The notes: generated by a model not told the origin, from the letters alone. A stretch of DNA of 64,000 nt from Vibrio tubiashii (GCF_028551255.1 NZ_CP117030.1:186001-250000), one strand, 5' to 3'; numbered from the stretch's first letter, positions 26,793 through 36,727 are shown. A program made the numbers and translations.

Positions 26793-28328
26793 TTGAAAAA
26801 GTTAAAGGTCGTATTTTTAGTACAGGTCATCATTGCTCTGACTCTAGTGTTACTAGTATCGGCATTCCTTAAGTATCAAGGATTTAAAGATAACTTATTA
26901 GTTGAGTTACAGCATTCGGTAGAGAATACGACTCAGCGGATGATGATCAGTTTGCCCAAGGCAGTATGGGATTTTGATTTAGACTCGGCAAAAGTTTCTA
27001 TTTCCGCAGAACTGAAGCTGCCAGAAATCTCCGCCGTACAATTGATTGATAACGAAGGCAGCGATCTTCTCTTCCTGACTCACCAACTAGTTAATGAAGA
27101 GTATGAAACGGTCGAAGTAACAGATAAATCTCTGTTTACCGAAGAGAACAGCATGAGTGCTGCACTGACTTTTGTCGAATATGGTGAGGAAAACTCGGTC
27201 GGTAAGGTGACGGTTTATTTTGATACCCATGCTCTCGATACCAAGCTTGCAGATTCACTGACAACCAACATTATTGAGCTGATTGTTCTCGATATTATTT
27301 TATCGATTGTGATCGTCGTGGCATTGTCTATGACGGTGATTCGCCCAATCTCTGAACTGACAGAAGTGGTTAAAGATCTCGCCTCTGGTGATGGCGATCT
27401 AACCAACAAGCTTGCCCCAGCAAAATATCAAGAATTTGCAGACATCACCGAAGGAATTAACAGCTTTACAGAGTCGCTCAGGGTAATTGTTCAAGATGTT
27501 AATCAATCTTCCGATGCGCTTAAAGACAAGGCGCAAGCCAATGGCGCAACGGCAAAATCCAACGCTGAAAAGCTTGAAATGCAAAAGCATCAATTAACCA
27601 CTGTGGCAGCAGCGGCAACAGAGCTAAATCAATCGGTTTCTACCGTCGCAGAGACGGCGTCTGAAACTGCCCAACAAGCACATACAGCGACTTCACTTGC
27701 TACAAATGTCAGTGATGCAATCGAGAGCTCTGCTAGTGACATCATTAACATGCGTGAAGAGATGAATCATGTAAATGCTGAGATGCACATCTTGATTGAA
27801 GAAGGAGAAAAGATCACTACGGTTCTTAACGTGATTAATGACATATCTGAGCAAACTAATTTGCTTGCGCTTAATGCCGCAATTGAGGCGGCAAGGGCAG
27901 GGGAACAAGGACGTGGCTTTGCTGTTGTGGCGGATGAGGTGAGAAATCTTGCGGTGAAAACCAGCGAATCCACCGAGCAGATTCAAAAAAACATTGCTGC
28001 ATTAGGTGCGGCGACCAAATCGGTAGAGGATGAGTTGACTCGTATTGCGACTTTACTTGAGCAAACGGCATCAAGAGTGAGTGAATCTCAAAGCTCAGTC
28101 AGTGAAGTGCAAGGCTTGATTACCGTTATTTCAGATAGAAGTGGGCAGATTTCGCAGGCAACTGACGAGCAGCGTATGGCGGTTGAAGAAATTAGCCAAG
28201 CGATTGTTGAAGCATCTGAGGCAACCAATGATGTTTCATCAGGTGCGACTAAGAACGCTAAAAGAACGGAAGAAGTACTGAGCTTAAGCCAAAGTATTGC
28301 TAACCATATGGCTAAGTTCCGTACCTAA
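26793..28328 (+). CDS. Methyl-accepting chemotaxis protein (TTG start)
   Basis: Chemoreceptor of 511 residues. A first helix at about 5-25, a periplasmic region of about 130 residues, a second helix around 162-185 ([18 protein letters not shown]), a HAMP domain and the signalling coiled coil with tip [20 protein letters not shown]. The start codon is TTG, supported by GGGAGG five bases upstream. No CheR-docking pentapeptide at the end. It is followed 20 bases later by a lone solute-binding protein, which may present ligand to this receptor. Ligand unknown. Confidence 0.9.
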   Translation: MKKLKVVFLVQVIIALTLVLLVSAFLKYQGFKDNLLVELQHSVENTTQRMMISLPKAVWDFDLDSAKVSISAELKLPEISAVQLIDNEGSDLLFLTHQLVNEEYETVEVTDKSLFTEENSMSAALTFVEYGEENSVGKVTVYFDTHALDTKLADSLTTNIIELIVLDIILSIVIVVALSMTVIRPISELTEVVKDLASGDGDLTNKLAPAKYQEFADITEGINSFTESLRVIVQDVNQSSDALKDKAQANGATAKSNAEKLEMQKHQLTTVAAAATELNQSVSTVAETASETAQQAHTATSLATNVSDAIESSASDIINMREEMNHVNAEMHILIEEGEKITTVLNVINDISEQTNLLALNAAIEAARAGEQGRGFAVVADEVRNLAVKTSESTEQIQKNIAALGAATKSVEDELTRIATLLEQTASRVSESQSSVSEVQGLITVISDRSGQISQATDEQRMAVEEISQAIVEASEATNDVSSGATKNAKRTEEVLSLSQSIANHMAKFRT

Positions 28329-28348
28329 AATAAGACAGAGGATAAGTT

Positions 28349-29077
28349 ATGAAAAATCTCATTTTGATTGTGGTGAGTACACTGTTTTCTTTTGCTTTAA
28401 ATGCAGCGGTCATTACTGCCGCGCAAGATCCATGGGCGCCGTTTGTTCAAAAGGATAAAGCAAATCCGGGAGTATCTGTTGAGATTATTACTGAAGCCTT
28501 TAAGTCGCAGGGGCATAGTGTTGATTTCAAAATTATGCCTTGGACTCGCGCACTCAATGAAGTTAAAGGCGGTAGGGTAGACGTGTTAGTGGCGACTTGG
28601 TTTACCAATGAACGTACCTCTTTCTTGAAGTACAGTGACCCTTACCTAGAAAACTCGCTTAAATTTATTATGCGCAAAGGGGAAGGATTCGAATACAACG
28701 GATTGGATAGCTTGTCGGGTAAAACAGTGGGTATTATCCGTAACTACGGTTATGGTGATGAATTTTTAGCGGCGAATAACTTTAAAAAGCCCGAAGCGAA
28801 TGACTTGGTTGCCAATGCTAAAAAGCTGATGGCCAAAAGGATTGATCTGACGTTGGAAGATGAGCTTGTGGCGAAGTCTACTTTGTCTGGTGCGGGAATG
28901 AATTTGGCTGACTTTGAGTTCACCAATAACGCCTTGTCCGTTAACCCACTGCATGTTACCTCAGGGTTAGCGAATCCTAATCACGCCGAATACATTGACG
29001 CGTTTAACAAAGGGTTAGCCGAAATTAAGGCCAATGGTACCTTTGACAAGATCTTAGCCAAATACGGCATTAAGTAG
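28349..29077 (+). CDS. Periplasmic solute-binding protein, SBP_bac_3 type
   Basis: Signal peptide of about 20 residues (ending ALNAAV), then a type II binding fold: ITAAQDPWAPFVQ, the MPWTRALNEVKGGRVDVLVA segment, SDPYLENSLKFIMR and LSGKTVGIIRNYGYG. 242 residues. No ABC permease or ATPase gene accompanies it, so it more likely serves sensing by the chemoreceptor encoded just upstream than uptake. The typical amino-acid-binding Arg/Asp pair is not obvious, so the ligand is open. A bidirectional terminator follows 19 bases after the stop. Confidence 0.85.
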   Translation: MKNLILIVVSTLFSFALNAAVITAAQDPWAPFVQKDKANPGVSVEIITEAFKSQGHSVDFKIMPWTRALNEVKGGRVDVLVATWFTNERTSFLKYSDPYLENSLKFIMRKGEGFEYNGLDSLSGKTVGIIRNYGYGDEFLAANNFKKPEANDLVANAKKLMAKRIDLTLEDELVAKSTLSGAGMNLADFEFTNNALSVNPLHVTSGLANPNHAEYIDAFNKGLAEIKANGTFDKILAKYGIK

Positions 29078-29096
29078 AGGTATTAGGCTGGCAAAT

Positions 29097-29129
29097 AAAA
29101 ACGCTCCCATCAAAAACAGGAGCGTTTTT
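29097..29129. terminator. Bidirectional intrinsic terminator
   Basis: AAAAACGCTCC (29097-29107) pairs with GGAGCGTTTTT (29119-29129), giving an A-tract and T-tract on opposite sides. It ends the binding-protein gene on the plus strand and guaD on the minus strand. Confidence 0.88.
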
Positions 29130-29149
29130 AAATTGCAGGTTATAGGAAC

Positions 29150-30487
29150 CTAGCTAGCGAACTTTTTTCCATCTATCTTACCTTTAGCATCATACGCTTT
29201 TTCACCGTAGATAAAGGTCTCGCACACTGTTCTATCGTCACCTAAGCTCATTAGAACAAACAACTTCTCTTCAAGGGTTGTCGCTTGGTTCATGCGGAAG
29301 CGCATCAGCTGCGTTGCGTGAAGATCAAGCACCACAAAATCGGCTTCTTTACCCACCTCTAGGTTACCAATCTTGTCTTCCAAGTGGAGTGATCGAGCAC
29401 CGCCTAATGTTGCAAGGAAGAGAGATTTAAGTGGATGTAGCTTCTCTTGTTGAAGCTGCATGATTTTATACGCTTCACTCATGGTCTGAAGAATCGAGAA
29501 ACTGGTACCCGCTCCAACATCCGTTCCCATTCCGACTCTTACGCCGTGCTCCTCTAGTTTTGGTAGCTTAAACAAGCCCGAACCTAAGAAAAGGTTAGAC
29601 GTAGGGCAAAAAGCGATCGCTGATTCCGTGTCTGCTAGGCGCTGGCACTCACAATCAGACAGGTGGATACCATGTGCGAATACCGAGCGTTTGTGCAGTA
29701 AACCATAGTGGTCATAGACATCAAGATAAGAATCTCGCTCAGGGAATAAATCGAGTACCCATTCGATCTCTTTCTTGTTCTCTGAAAGATGAGTGTGCAT
29801 ATACACATCGGGGTACTCTTCAAGCAGTTTACCCACAGTGGCTAACTGTTCAGGTGTGCTAGTGGGAGCAAATCGAGGAGTAACAGCGTAAAGCAGACGA
29901 CCGCGGTTGTGCCATCTTTCAATCAGTTCTTTTGATGCTTCATATCCAGATTCTGGAGTATCGGTTAGGTAGTCTGGCGCGTTTCTATCCATCAATACCT
30001 TACCTGCAATCATGCGTAGGTTACGACGTTCCGCTTCACCAAAAAATACGTCTACTGACTCTTTATGTACCGTACCAAATACAAGGGCTGTAGTAGTCCC
30101 GTTGCTTGCCAGTTCATCAAAAAACAACTTAGCGACCTTGAGCGCGTAAATTGGGTTCTTAAAACGGCGTTCTTCTGGGAAGGTGTAGTTTTCTAGCCAG
30201 TCGAGCAGTTGTTCACCGTATGAAGCGATCATACCCGTTTGCGGATAGTGAATATGGGTATCGATAAACCCAGAGGTAATTAGCTTGTCTTCGTATTCGG
30301 TAATATTGAGGTCTTTGGGTTGGCGAGCGAGCACTTCCTCGGTTTCACCAATATCTACAATATGCCCGTCTTCGACCACGATGATACCGTCATCAAAGAA
30401 TTGATATGAATTGTCCAGTCCGACATCTTTCGGATCCGCGATACTGTGCAAAATTGCTGCACGATAAGCGTTGCGTTGCGTTGTCAT
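29150..30487 (-). CDS. guaD: Guanine deaminase
   Basis: Zinc amidohydrolase converting guanine to xanthine and ammonia. The 445 residues include the metal motif GFIDTHIHYPQTG, HTHLSENKKEI, FAHGIHLSD and GMGTDVGAGTSFSIL. The ATG at 30487 has AAGGAAG a few bases upstream; a TTG six codons earlier is not needed. It is the last gene of the xdhA-xdhB-xdhC-guaD operon, 41 bases after xdhC, and feeds xanthine to the dehydrogenase encoded ahead of it. Confidence 0.95.
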   Translation of the reverse strand: MTTQRNAYRAAILHSIADPKDVGLDNSYQFFDDGIIVVEDGHIVDIGETEEVLARQPKDLNITEYEDKLITSGFIDTHIHYPQTGMIASYGEQLLDWLENYTFPEERRFKNPIYALKVAKLFFDELASNGTTTALVFGTVHKESVDVFFGEAERRNLRMIAGKVLMDRNAPDYLTDTPESGYEASKELIERWHNRGRLLYAVTPRFAPTSTPEQLATVGKLLEEYPDVYMHTHLSENKKEIEWVLDLFPERDSYLDVYDHYGLLHKRSVFAHGIHLSDCECQRLADTESAIAFCPTSNLFLGSGLFKLPKLEEHGVRVGMGTDVGAGTSFSILQTMSEAYKIMQLQQEKLHPLKSLFLATLGGARSLHLEDKIGNLEVGKEADFVVLDLHATQLMRFRMNQATTLEEKLFVLMSLGDDRTVCETFIYGEKAYDAKGKIDGKKFAS

Positions 30488-30528
30488 TTTTACTTCCTTT
30501 TTCAACCCAAATTAAACGGCTGATTGGG

Positions 30529-31380
30529 TTAGGCGATTTTCTCTTCCAGTGGCGAATCGCTCATATGATTACTTTTACTGTGTGCCGTAGGGCGCTTTTC
30601 TTCAAGTGGAATGCCCTGATAGTGTGCGATTAGTTCACCTGCAACCGATACCGCGATTTCTGCCGGATGCTTGCCATTCACCATGCTGACGCCAATCGGG
30701 CAAATCATAGTGTTGATCTGTGCATTACTGTAACCACGCTGGGCTAAGCGCATATCAAATTTCTTGCGTTTAGTCAGTGAACCAATCATGCCGAAATAGA
30801 CGCTGTCATCTCGGTCAATAATGGCTCTAGCGAGATCAAAATCGAGTTGATGATTGTGAGTCATGACTAAGTAGTAACTGTTTGGTGGCAAGTCTCGTAC
30901 CTCTGCGACCGGATCATCGGTCACTAACTTAGTCACATTACGTGGTAGTTCTTCAGGGAAAACATCATCACGCTCATCAATCCAGGTAACTCGGAAGGGA
31001 AGAGTCGAGACGATATGTAAAAGGGCTTTGGCAACATGACCTGCTCCAAACACAACCAGATGCTTTTGCGCGGTGCCAATAGGTTCAAAGCTCAGTGTTG
31101 CCATTCCGCCACAACACTGGCCTAGACGGGCACCTAAATTAAAGCGTTCTACTTTGAGTGAGCGTTCACCAGCGATCAGCATCTCACGAGCCATTTTGGT
31201 CGCGACATGCTCAAGGTGACCACCACCTATAGTGGCAATCAACCTGTCACGGGTGACCAGCATTTTGGTTCCTGCATCCCTTGGCACAGAGCCACGGTCT
31301 TCCAATACAGTCACCATCACGCACGGTTCGCTGTTTTTCTCTAGTTGTGCCAGTTCATGAATCCAATTGTCCTTAAACAT
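30529..31380 (-). CDS. xdhC: Xanthine dehydrogenase accessory protein XdhC
   Basis: Binds molybdenum cofactor, helps its sulfuration and inserts it into XdhB. The 283 residues have the N-terminal XdhC domain (CVMVTVLEDRGSVPRDAGTKM, GGGHLEH, LGQCCGGMATL with its cysteine pair) and a Rossmann domain opening HLVVFGAGHVAKALL. The end MICPIGVSMVNGKHPAEIAV is conserved. It lies 169 bases downstream of xdhB, the gap being filled by a dispersed repeat. Confidence 0.95.
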   Translation of the reverse strand: MFKDNWIHELAQLEKNSEPCVMVTVLEDRGSVPRDAGTKMLVTRDRLIATIGGGHLEHVATKMAREMLIAGERSLKVERFNLGARLGQCCGGMATLSFEPIGTAQKHLVVFGAGHVAKALLHIVSTLPFRVTWIDERDDVFPEELPRNVTKLVTDDPVAEVRDLPPNSYYLVMTHNHQLDFDLARAIIDRDDSVYFGMIGSLTKRKKFDMRLAQRGYSNAQINTMICPIGVSMVNGKHPAEIAVSVAGELIAHYQGIPLEEKRPTAHSKSNHMSDSPLEEKIA

Positions 31381-31408
31381 ACGTCTCTCCTTGAACTATT
31401 TATCTTGT

Positions 31409-31545
31409 CGTCATTCTCGGCAACAAGGACTCTTTAACCATTGTCATCCTCAAGAGCGAGGAACGAGAGAGTTGGGGATCTCTTATAGATAGTGCCGATT
31501 TTAAGAGATTCCCTACTCCTTCTTTCATCAGTCTATGGAATGACG
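31409..31545. repeat. MITE-like dispersed repeat between xdhB and xdhC
   Basis: Bounded by an 8-bp inverted repeat, CGTCATTC at 31409-31416 and GAATGACG at 31538-31545. Inside, ATCTCTTA (31478-31485) pairs with TAAGAGAT (31502-31509), extended by GGG/CCC across one bulge. The 42-base core 31443-31484 matches 35695-35736 at 36 positions. No ORF, so if mobile it depends on a transposase in trans. Confidence 0.6.
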
Positions 31546-31549
31546 CCTA

Positions 31550-33934
31550 CTAGGCTTGTTCAGCTTTCTCTGGTGCCGTTTGTGGCTGGCTCACTTTCGC
31601 AATCGCCATCAAGACACGTTCTGGTGTTGCTGGTGTATCCAACTTAGGAATCGCTCCCTCGACGGCGACAGAAGCAATCGCATCTTTCAATGCACTCCAG
31701 ACCGACATACCCAACATGAACGGTGGCTCACCGACGGCTTTTGAATTAAATACCGTATCTTCTGGGTTCGCTCGGTTCTCCAGTAAGTGGGTATGGAACT
31801 CAATTGGCATATCTGCGATCGCTGGGATCTTGTAGCTTGCAGGGCCATTGGTCATTAAGCGGCCTTGCTCATTCCAGATTAACTCTTCGGTGGTTAACCA
31901 ACCGACACCTTGCAGGAAGCCACCTTCAATCTGACCGATATCAATGGCAGGGTTTAGCGAAGCACCTACATCATGCAGAATGTCTGCACGTAGAATCTTG
32001 TACTCACCTGTTAAGGTATCAACGATTACTTCCGAACAAGAGGCACCGTAAGCAAAGTAGTAGAATGGACGACCGCGAGCCTTTTCATGATCGTAGTAGA
32101 TCTTCGGCGTACGGTAGAAGCCTGTGCTCGATAGTGATACTTGGTTGAAGTAGGCCAATTGAACAAAGGATTCGAAGGTCATGATTTTATCGCGGATCAT
32201 GATCATGCCGTTTTTGAAAACCACCTCTTCAGGTGAGACTTTAAAGTGGCTAGAAGCAAAATCAATCAAGCGCTGCTTAATGGTTAGTGCGGCATTTTGC
32301 GCGGCTTTACCATTGAGGTCGGCGCCCGATGAGGCTGCTGTTGGCGATGTGTTCGGTACTTTGTCGGTATTGGTTGCGGTGATTTGGATACGTTCAACAT
32401 CAACTTGGAACTCCTGTGCAACAATTTGTGCCACTTTGATATTCAAGCCTTGTCCCATCTCTGTACCACCGTGATTCAAATGAATACTGCCATCGGTGTA
32501 GATGTGAATGAGCGCGCCAGCCTGATTGAGGAAAGTCGCCGTGAATGAAATACCAAATTTCACTGGAGTGATCGCTAAGCCTTTCTTCAAGATAGGGCTT
32601 TGCTTGTTGAACTCGGCAATTGCTTTGCGGCGAGCGTGGTAGTCACTGCTTTGCTCTAGCTGCTCTGTGATCTCTGGTAAGAAGTTATCTTCAACCTTTT
32701 GGTAGTAGTGAGTGACGTCACGTCCTTCACCACCGTAGTAGTTGGCTTTACGTACTTCGAGTGGGTCTTTGCCTAAGTAACGGGCAATCTCATCCATGAT
32801 GTGCTCAATGGTCATCATACCTTGCGGGCCACCAAAACCTCGATAGGCAGTATTTGAGGCAGTATTGGTTTTACAACGGTGACCTGTGACCGTTGCGTCA
32901 CCTAGGTAGTAGGCGTTGTCTGAGTGGAACATTGCGCGGTCGACAATTGAGCTTGATAGATCTGGTGAGTAGCCACAGTTACCTGCAACGATGATCTCTG
33001 ACCCTTGAATGACACCATCATCATCAAAACCAATCTTGTATTGGTTGTAGAATGGGTGACGCTTGCCCGTCATGGTCATATCTTCTGCGCGTGGTAGGCG
33101 CATCTTAGTCGGGCGCTTGGTTAGATGAGCAATCACGGCCGCCATACATGCTGGCGCTGCGGCTTGGGTTTCTTTACCACCAAAACCACCACCCATACGG
33201 CGCATGTCAATCACGACTTTATGCATAGGGACGCCAAGAACTTCAGCAACTAGCTTTTGTACTTCTGTCGGGTTTTGCGTTGAGGTGTATACGATCATAC
33301 CGCCATCTTCGGTCGGTATAACGCTACTAACCTGAGTTTCAAGGTAGAAATGTTCTTGACCGCCAATTTCTAAATCACCTTCAATGATGTGCTTAGCATT
33401 GGCAAGTGCTGCTGCCGAATCGCCACGTTTTTGCTGGTGGCTCTCAGTCACAAATAGCTCTTTTTCTAGTGCTTCTTTGACATCCAGAACCGGTGGCAGT
33501 GCTTCATACTCAACAATGGCGGCTTGCGCGGCTTTGCGTGCGGTTTCCATGTCGTTTGCTGCAACTGCGAGTACGGGTTGTCCATAGTATTGAACTAGCC
33601 CGTCAGCAAGCAATGGGTCACCGGGTAGTATGGCGCCGATATCAAGTTGCCCAGGTACGTCTTCATGGGTAATGGCAATCGCCACGCCTTCGAATTCATA
33701 ACATGGAGAAACATCAAGCTTGGTAATTTTCGCATGAGCGTGGGTACTTAAACGCGCATACACATGCAGTTGATTTGGGAATTCAAGACGGTCATCAATA
33801 TAGACCGCTTCACCCGTGACCTGCTTTGGGGCGCTGTCGTGTTTTACGCTTTTACCAACGCCAGTTTTGAGATCCTGCTTTACAATGGCGACCATCTCTT
33901 CATGAGTTAGGGTCTGATGGTGTGCGTTAGACAT
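31550..33934 (-). CDS. xdhB: Xanthine dehydrogenase, molybdopterin-binding subunit
   Basis: Large catalytic subunit oxidising hypoxanthine and xanthine to urate. The 794 residues carry the Moco-binding motifs GGFGGKETQAAA, AYRGFGGPQGM (with the substrate-orienting Arg), the GGTEMGQGLN loop and the catalytic glutamate in KAVGEPPFMLG. It overlaps xdhA by eight bases. The bipartite XdhA/XdhB layout is the usual bacterial form. Product urate is handed to PuuD in the opposite operon. Confidence 0.96.
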   Translation of the reverse strand: MSNAHHQTLTHEEMVAIVKQDLKTGVGKSVKHDSAPKQVTGEAVYIDDRLEFPNQLHVYARLSTHAHAKITKLDVSPCYEFEGVAIAITHEDVPGQLDIGAILPGDPLLADGLVQYYGQPVLAVAANDMETARKAAQAAIVEYEALPPVLDVKEALEKELFVTESHQQKRGDSAAALANAKHIIEGDLEIGGQEHFYLETQVSSVIPTEDGGMIVYTSTQNPTEVQKLVAEVLGVPMHKVVIDMRRMGGGFGGKETQAAAPACMAAVIAHLTKRPTKMRLPRAEDMTMTGKRHPFYNQYKIGFDDDGVIQGSEIIVAGNCGYSPDLSSSIVDRAMFHSDNAYYLGDATVTGHRCKTNTASNTAYRGFGGPQGMMTIEHIMDEIARYLGKDPLEVRKANYYGGEGRDVTHYYQKVEDNFLPEITEQLEQSSDYHARRKAIAEFNKQSPILKKGLAITPVKFGISFTATFLNQAGALIHIYTDGSIHLNHGGTEMGQGLNIKVAQIVAQEFQVDVERIQITATNTDKVPNTSPTAASSGADLNGKAAQNAALTIKQRLIDFASSHFKVSPEEVVFKNGMIMIRDKIMTFESFVQLAYFNQVSLSSTGFYRTPKIYYDHEKARGRPFYYFAYGASCSEVIVDTLTGEYKILRADILHDVGASLNPAIDIGQIEGGFLQGVGWLTTEELIWNEQGRLMTNGPASYKIPAIADMPIEFHTHLLENRANPEDTVFNSKAVGEPPFMLGMSVWSALKDAIASVAVEGAIPKLDTPATPERVLMAIAKVSQPQTAPEKAEQA

Positions 33935-35372
33935 AAGACGTTACCCTCGTTTCAATCTGGTTGTTCTGATGGTTCTGCTCGATAAAGAAACGGCGCAGCA
34001 TGTTCGCGGCGGTCATAGAGCGATATTCTTTGCTTGCTCGGAAATCAGACAGTGGCTCAAAGTCGCTGTATATCTCTTTCATTGCTTTATCGATAGTCTC
34101 TTGCGTCCAGCTCTGGCCAATTAAAGCAGCTTCACAGTTCGAAGCGCGCTTTGGTGTTGCTGCCATACCGCCAAAGGCAATACGAGCGTCAACCACTTTG
34201 TCATCTTCTATCTGGATATTGAACGCACCACATACTGCTGAGATATCGTCATCTAAGCGCTTAGAAAGTTTGTATGCACGGAAGGTGTCGTTGCTCTTCG
34301 GTTTAGGAATAATGACTTGTTCAATAAACTCACTTTCTTGCTGAGCGGTCACCTTGTAGCTGATGAAGTAATCTTCAATCGGCAGGATTCTTGATTGCTT
34401 ACCACGGCGCAGCTTAACCTGAGCATTAAGTGCGATGAGAAGTGGTGGCGCGTCTCCGATTGGTGAAGCGTTACCAATATTGCCGCCAAGCGTACCTTGG
34501 TTGCGTACTTGCAATGATGCGAAGCGATGTAGCAGCTCGCCGAAATCAGCGTAGTGGCTGGTCAGCAGTTGGTATGCATCGCTAATTGCCACGTTAGCAC
34601 CAATGTGTAGAGCGTCTTCACTCTCTTCGCAAACCTTCATGTCTTCAACAAGGTTGACGTTGATTAGAGTTTCAATTTCTCGGTGGAACTGGGTTACTTC
34701 TAGCGCCAAGTCGGTACCGCCAGCAACCAGTTTCGCCTTAGGATTTGCAGTGTAAATTTCTGCTAGCTCATCGACGCTACGCGGAAGGTACGCGGTCAAG
34801 TTTCCATGACTTAAGCTAGCTGGCTGTTCTTGCAAGGTTTGCAGTCTCGCGACCGTTTTCTTCTCAAGCTCAACAAACTGATCCATTAGTGGCTCGTTTG
34901 AAACCAATGACAAGGCAGCATCCACAATAGGGCGATAACCCGTACAGCGACATAGATTGCCAGCCAGTGATTCCATGACATCTTCTTTGTTCGCTGCTGG
35001 TTTGTTCTTACTTAAAGCGAACATGGACATAATAAAGCCCGGAGTACAGTAGCCACATTGAGACCCATGAAAGTCCACCATGGCTTGCTGTGTTGGGTGC
35101 AGTTTGTTTTTGTTCTGCAAGTCTTCGACGGTAATAAGTTGCTTACCATGAAGGCTAGAGACGAACGTCAAACAAGAGTTAACAGAGCGGTACTGAAGTT
35201 TTCCTTCAATGACTTCACCCAGTACAACGGTACAGGCACCACAGTCACCTGAACCACATCCTTCTTTGGTACCCGTTTTTTGTACATGTGTTCTCAGGTA
35301 CTGAAGCACTGTCATGTTAGGCGACAGCTCACTTTCTTGTTTGAGTTCTTGATTGAGTAGGAAAGTAATCAA
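33927..35372 (-). CDS. xdhA: Xanthine dehydrogenase, iron-sulfur and FAD subunit
   Basis: Small subunit (481 residues) carrying electrons from Moco to NAD. The N-terminal 2Fe-2S domain has Cys39, Cys44 and Cys47 in GCGSGDCGACTVVLG; the second 2Fe-2S domain shows CGYCTPGFIMSMFAL and LCRCTGYRPI. The FAD domain follows with KLVAGGTDLALEV and GGNIGNASPIGDAPP. First gene of the xdhABC-guaD operon. Two tandem TGACC-N4-GGTCA palindromes lie 44-86 bases upstream and a TTGTGTACAA element about 240 bases upstream. Confidence 0.96.
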   Translation of the reverse strand: MITFLLNQELKQESELSPNMTVLQYLRTHVQKTGTKEGCGSGDCGACTVVLGEVIEGKLQYRSVNSCLTFVSSLHGKQLITVEDLQNKNKLHPTQQAMVDFHGSQCGYCTPGFIMSMFALSKNKPAANKEDVMESLAGNLCRCTGYRPIVDAALSLVSNEPLMDQFVELEKKTVARLQTLQEQPASLSHGNLTAYLPRSVDELAEIYTANPKAKLVAGGTDLALEVTQFHREIETLINVNLVEDMKVCEESEDALHIGANVAISDAYQLLTSHYADFGELLHRFASLQVRNQGTLGGNIGNASPIGDAPPLLIALNAQVKLRRGKQSRILPIEDYFISYKVTAQQESEFIEQVIIPKPKSNDTFRAYKLSKRLDDDISAVCGAFNIQIEDDKVVDARIAFGGMAATPKRASNCEAALIGQSWTQETIDKAMKEIYSDFEPLSDFRASKEYRSMTAANMLRRFFIEQNHQNNQIETRVTSYV

Positions 35373-35415
35373 GAGACCTCCTTGTGCATTGACACTATTG
35401 TTCTGATGTTTTTTC

Positions 35416-35458
35416 TGACCTTGTGGTCAATAATTGGATAATTTGACCATAAGGTCAA
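35416..35458. promoter_or_regulatory. Two tandem TGACC-N4-GGTCA palindromes upstream of xdhA
   Basis: TGACCTTGTGGTCA at 35416-35429 and TTGACCATAAGGTCAA at 35443-35458, centres 28 bp apart. They differ from the TTGTATACAA operators, so a second regulator probably controls xdhABC-guaD. None of the regulators in this window is an obvious match. Confidence 0.55.
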
Positions 35459-35609
35459 CTTTATTTTTACAAAAATGCAACACGAAAAGGCGTTTTTTAG
35501 GCGCTATTCAACAGAGGTGTTTTCGATAAGCTTATGATTAATATGATGAAGTTATCTAATCTTCGAGTAAAAAATCTTTACGTAAAGAAAATTAATATTG
35601 TATTTTTTA

Positions 35610-35619
35610 TTGTGTACAA
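35610..35619. promoter_or_regulatory. TTGTGTACAA operator-like element upstream of the xdh operon
   Basis: Differs from the TTGTATACAA palindrome at one base. It lies about 240 bases before xdhA, farther than the other sites are from their genes, and directly abuts the 7-bp repeat array, which may have pushed it away from the promoter. Confidence 0.45.
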
Positions 35620-35621
35620 TC

Positions 35622-35686
<65 letters not shown>

Positions 35687-35694
35687 TAGGCACT

Positions 35695-35795
35695 GTCATC
35701 CTGAAGAACGAGGGACGAGTGAGTTGAGGCTCTCTTGCAGCGAGTATTGAGGGAGAGAAATTCCCAACACCTTGTTAAGTTAGCGTTGGGAATTT
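35695..35795. repeat. Second copy of the dispersed repeat, plus 11-bp inverted repeat
   Basis: The first 42 bases match 31443-31484 at 36 positions. The downstream half has diverged and contains AAATTCCCAAC (35758-35768) paired with GTTGGGAATTT (35785-35795); GGCTTTTTC follows. The hairpin could also act at the end of gntR, which ends at 35862 on the minus strand. Confidence 0.55.
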
Positions 35796-35861
35796 GGCTT
35801 TTTCTCGTAGCGCAGCGGTCTCACATCCAAAAGCGAAGCGTTCCCGCATCGTGCTACCTTA

Positions 35862-36593
35862 TCAACGCCCTTTAATCAGATCAGAGAACACAACGTGCAG
35901 ATCGTTGGAAGCGGCGCCGCTATCTAAGTTGAGCTTGGAACGAATATGGTCGATATGCACTCGCATTAACTCGACGGCCTGCTCGGTTTTACCTGCCTCA
36001 ATGGCATCAAGTAACACCGTATGTTCATCTAAAGAACAATTAGCGTGGTTGCCTGTTTCGTACTGGGCGATAAGCAGTGACGTTTGAGAAACTAAACTGC
36101 GTTGGAAGGCAAGCAGCGGAGCGTTGTTTGCAATCTCGGCTAGCTTAATATGGAACTCACCTGATAAACGTAGCCCTTTACCATAATCACCATTGTCGAA
36201 AGCTTGATTTTCTTTTTCAACCAATCGACGACACTCGTCAATCTCGGCGGGTGTTGCGTGCTCAACGGCTAACTCAGTAATCGCTAGCTCCATGACTTCA
36301 CGCGCTTTAATGATCTGCTTCGCCTCTTCCTTAGTAGGCGCTGCGACCATAGCCCCGCGGTTTGGGCGAATACTGACAACTTGCTCCATAGAGAGTCTCA
36401 GCAAAGCGCGGCGAATGATGGTTCGGCTGACACTAAAGATTTCGGCTAAGGCTTCTTCATTGAGTTTCGTTGCTGGTGGAAGGCGTTGTTCCAGAATTGC
36501 ATCGAAAATGTGGCAGTAAACGACATCATCTTGGGTCTGACCCGCGACCTTAGTCTTGATATTTTTTGCCACAGAATTTTTTAGATTTGCCAT
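35862..36593 (-). CDS. GntR-family (FCD/FadR-type) transcriptional regulator
   Basis: DNA-binding regulator, 243 residues. A winged helix-turn-helix occupies about 25-85 (KLNEEALAEIFSVSRTIIRRAL, then RPNRGAMVAAPT), followed by an all-helical FCD effector domain with the metal-site histidines in GEFHIKLAEIANN, LDEHTVLLDAIE and MRVHIDHIRSKL. TGTATACA stands 58-65 bases before its start, suggesting autoregulation, and the same motif marks the purine genes. It is the best candidate for the local purine-catabolism repressor. Ligand unknown; a pathway intermediate such as urate or allantoin is a reasonable guess. Confidence 0.9.
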   Translation of the reverse strand: MANLKNSVAKNIKTKVAGQTQDDVVYCHIFDAILEQRLPPATKLNEEALAEIFSVSRTIIRRALLRLSMEQVVSIRPNRGAMVAAPTKEEAKQIIKAREVMELAITELAVEHATPAEIDECRRLVEKENQAFDNGDYGKGLRLSGEFHIKLAEIANNAPLLAFQRSLVSQTSLLIAQYETGNHANCSLDEHTVLLDAIEAGKTEQAVELMRVHIDHIRSKLNLDSGAASNDLHVVFSDLIKGR

Positions 36594-36649
36594 AGGCGGC
36601 GTTCACTCTTAAACCATTTATTTCCTTTATAAAACAATCATACTTTACT

Positions 36650-36659
36650 TTGTATACAT
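36650..36659. promoter_or_regulatory. TTGTATACAT operator-like site of the GntR gene
   Basis: Nine of ten bases match the TTGTATACAA palindrome; the inner TGTATACA is perfect. Located 57-66 bases upstream of the regulator start, consistent with autoregulation. Confidence 0.55.
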
Positions 36660-36727
36660 GTGGCTAGAGCAGGGCTGAATTTGCGACTTTGAACGCACTG
36701 TTCAAAGCCGCTATTTTCAACATTTGG

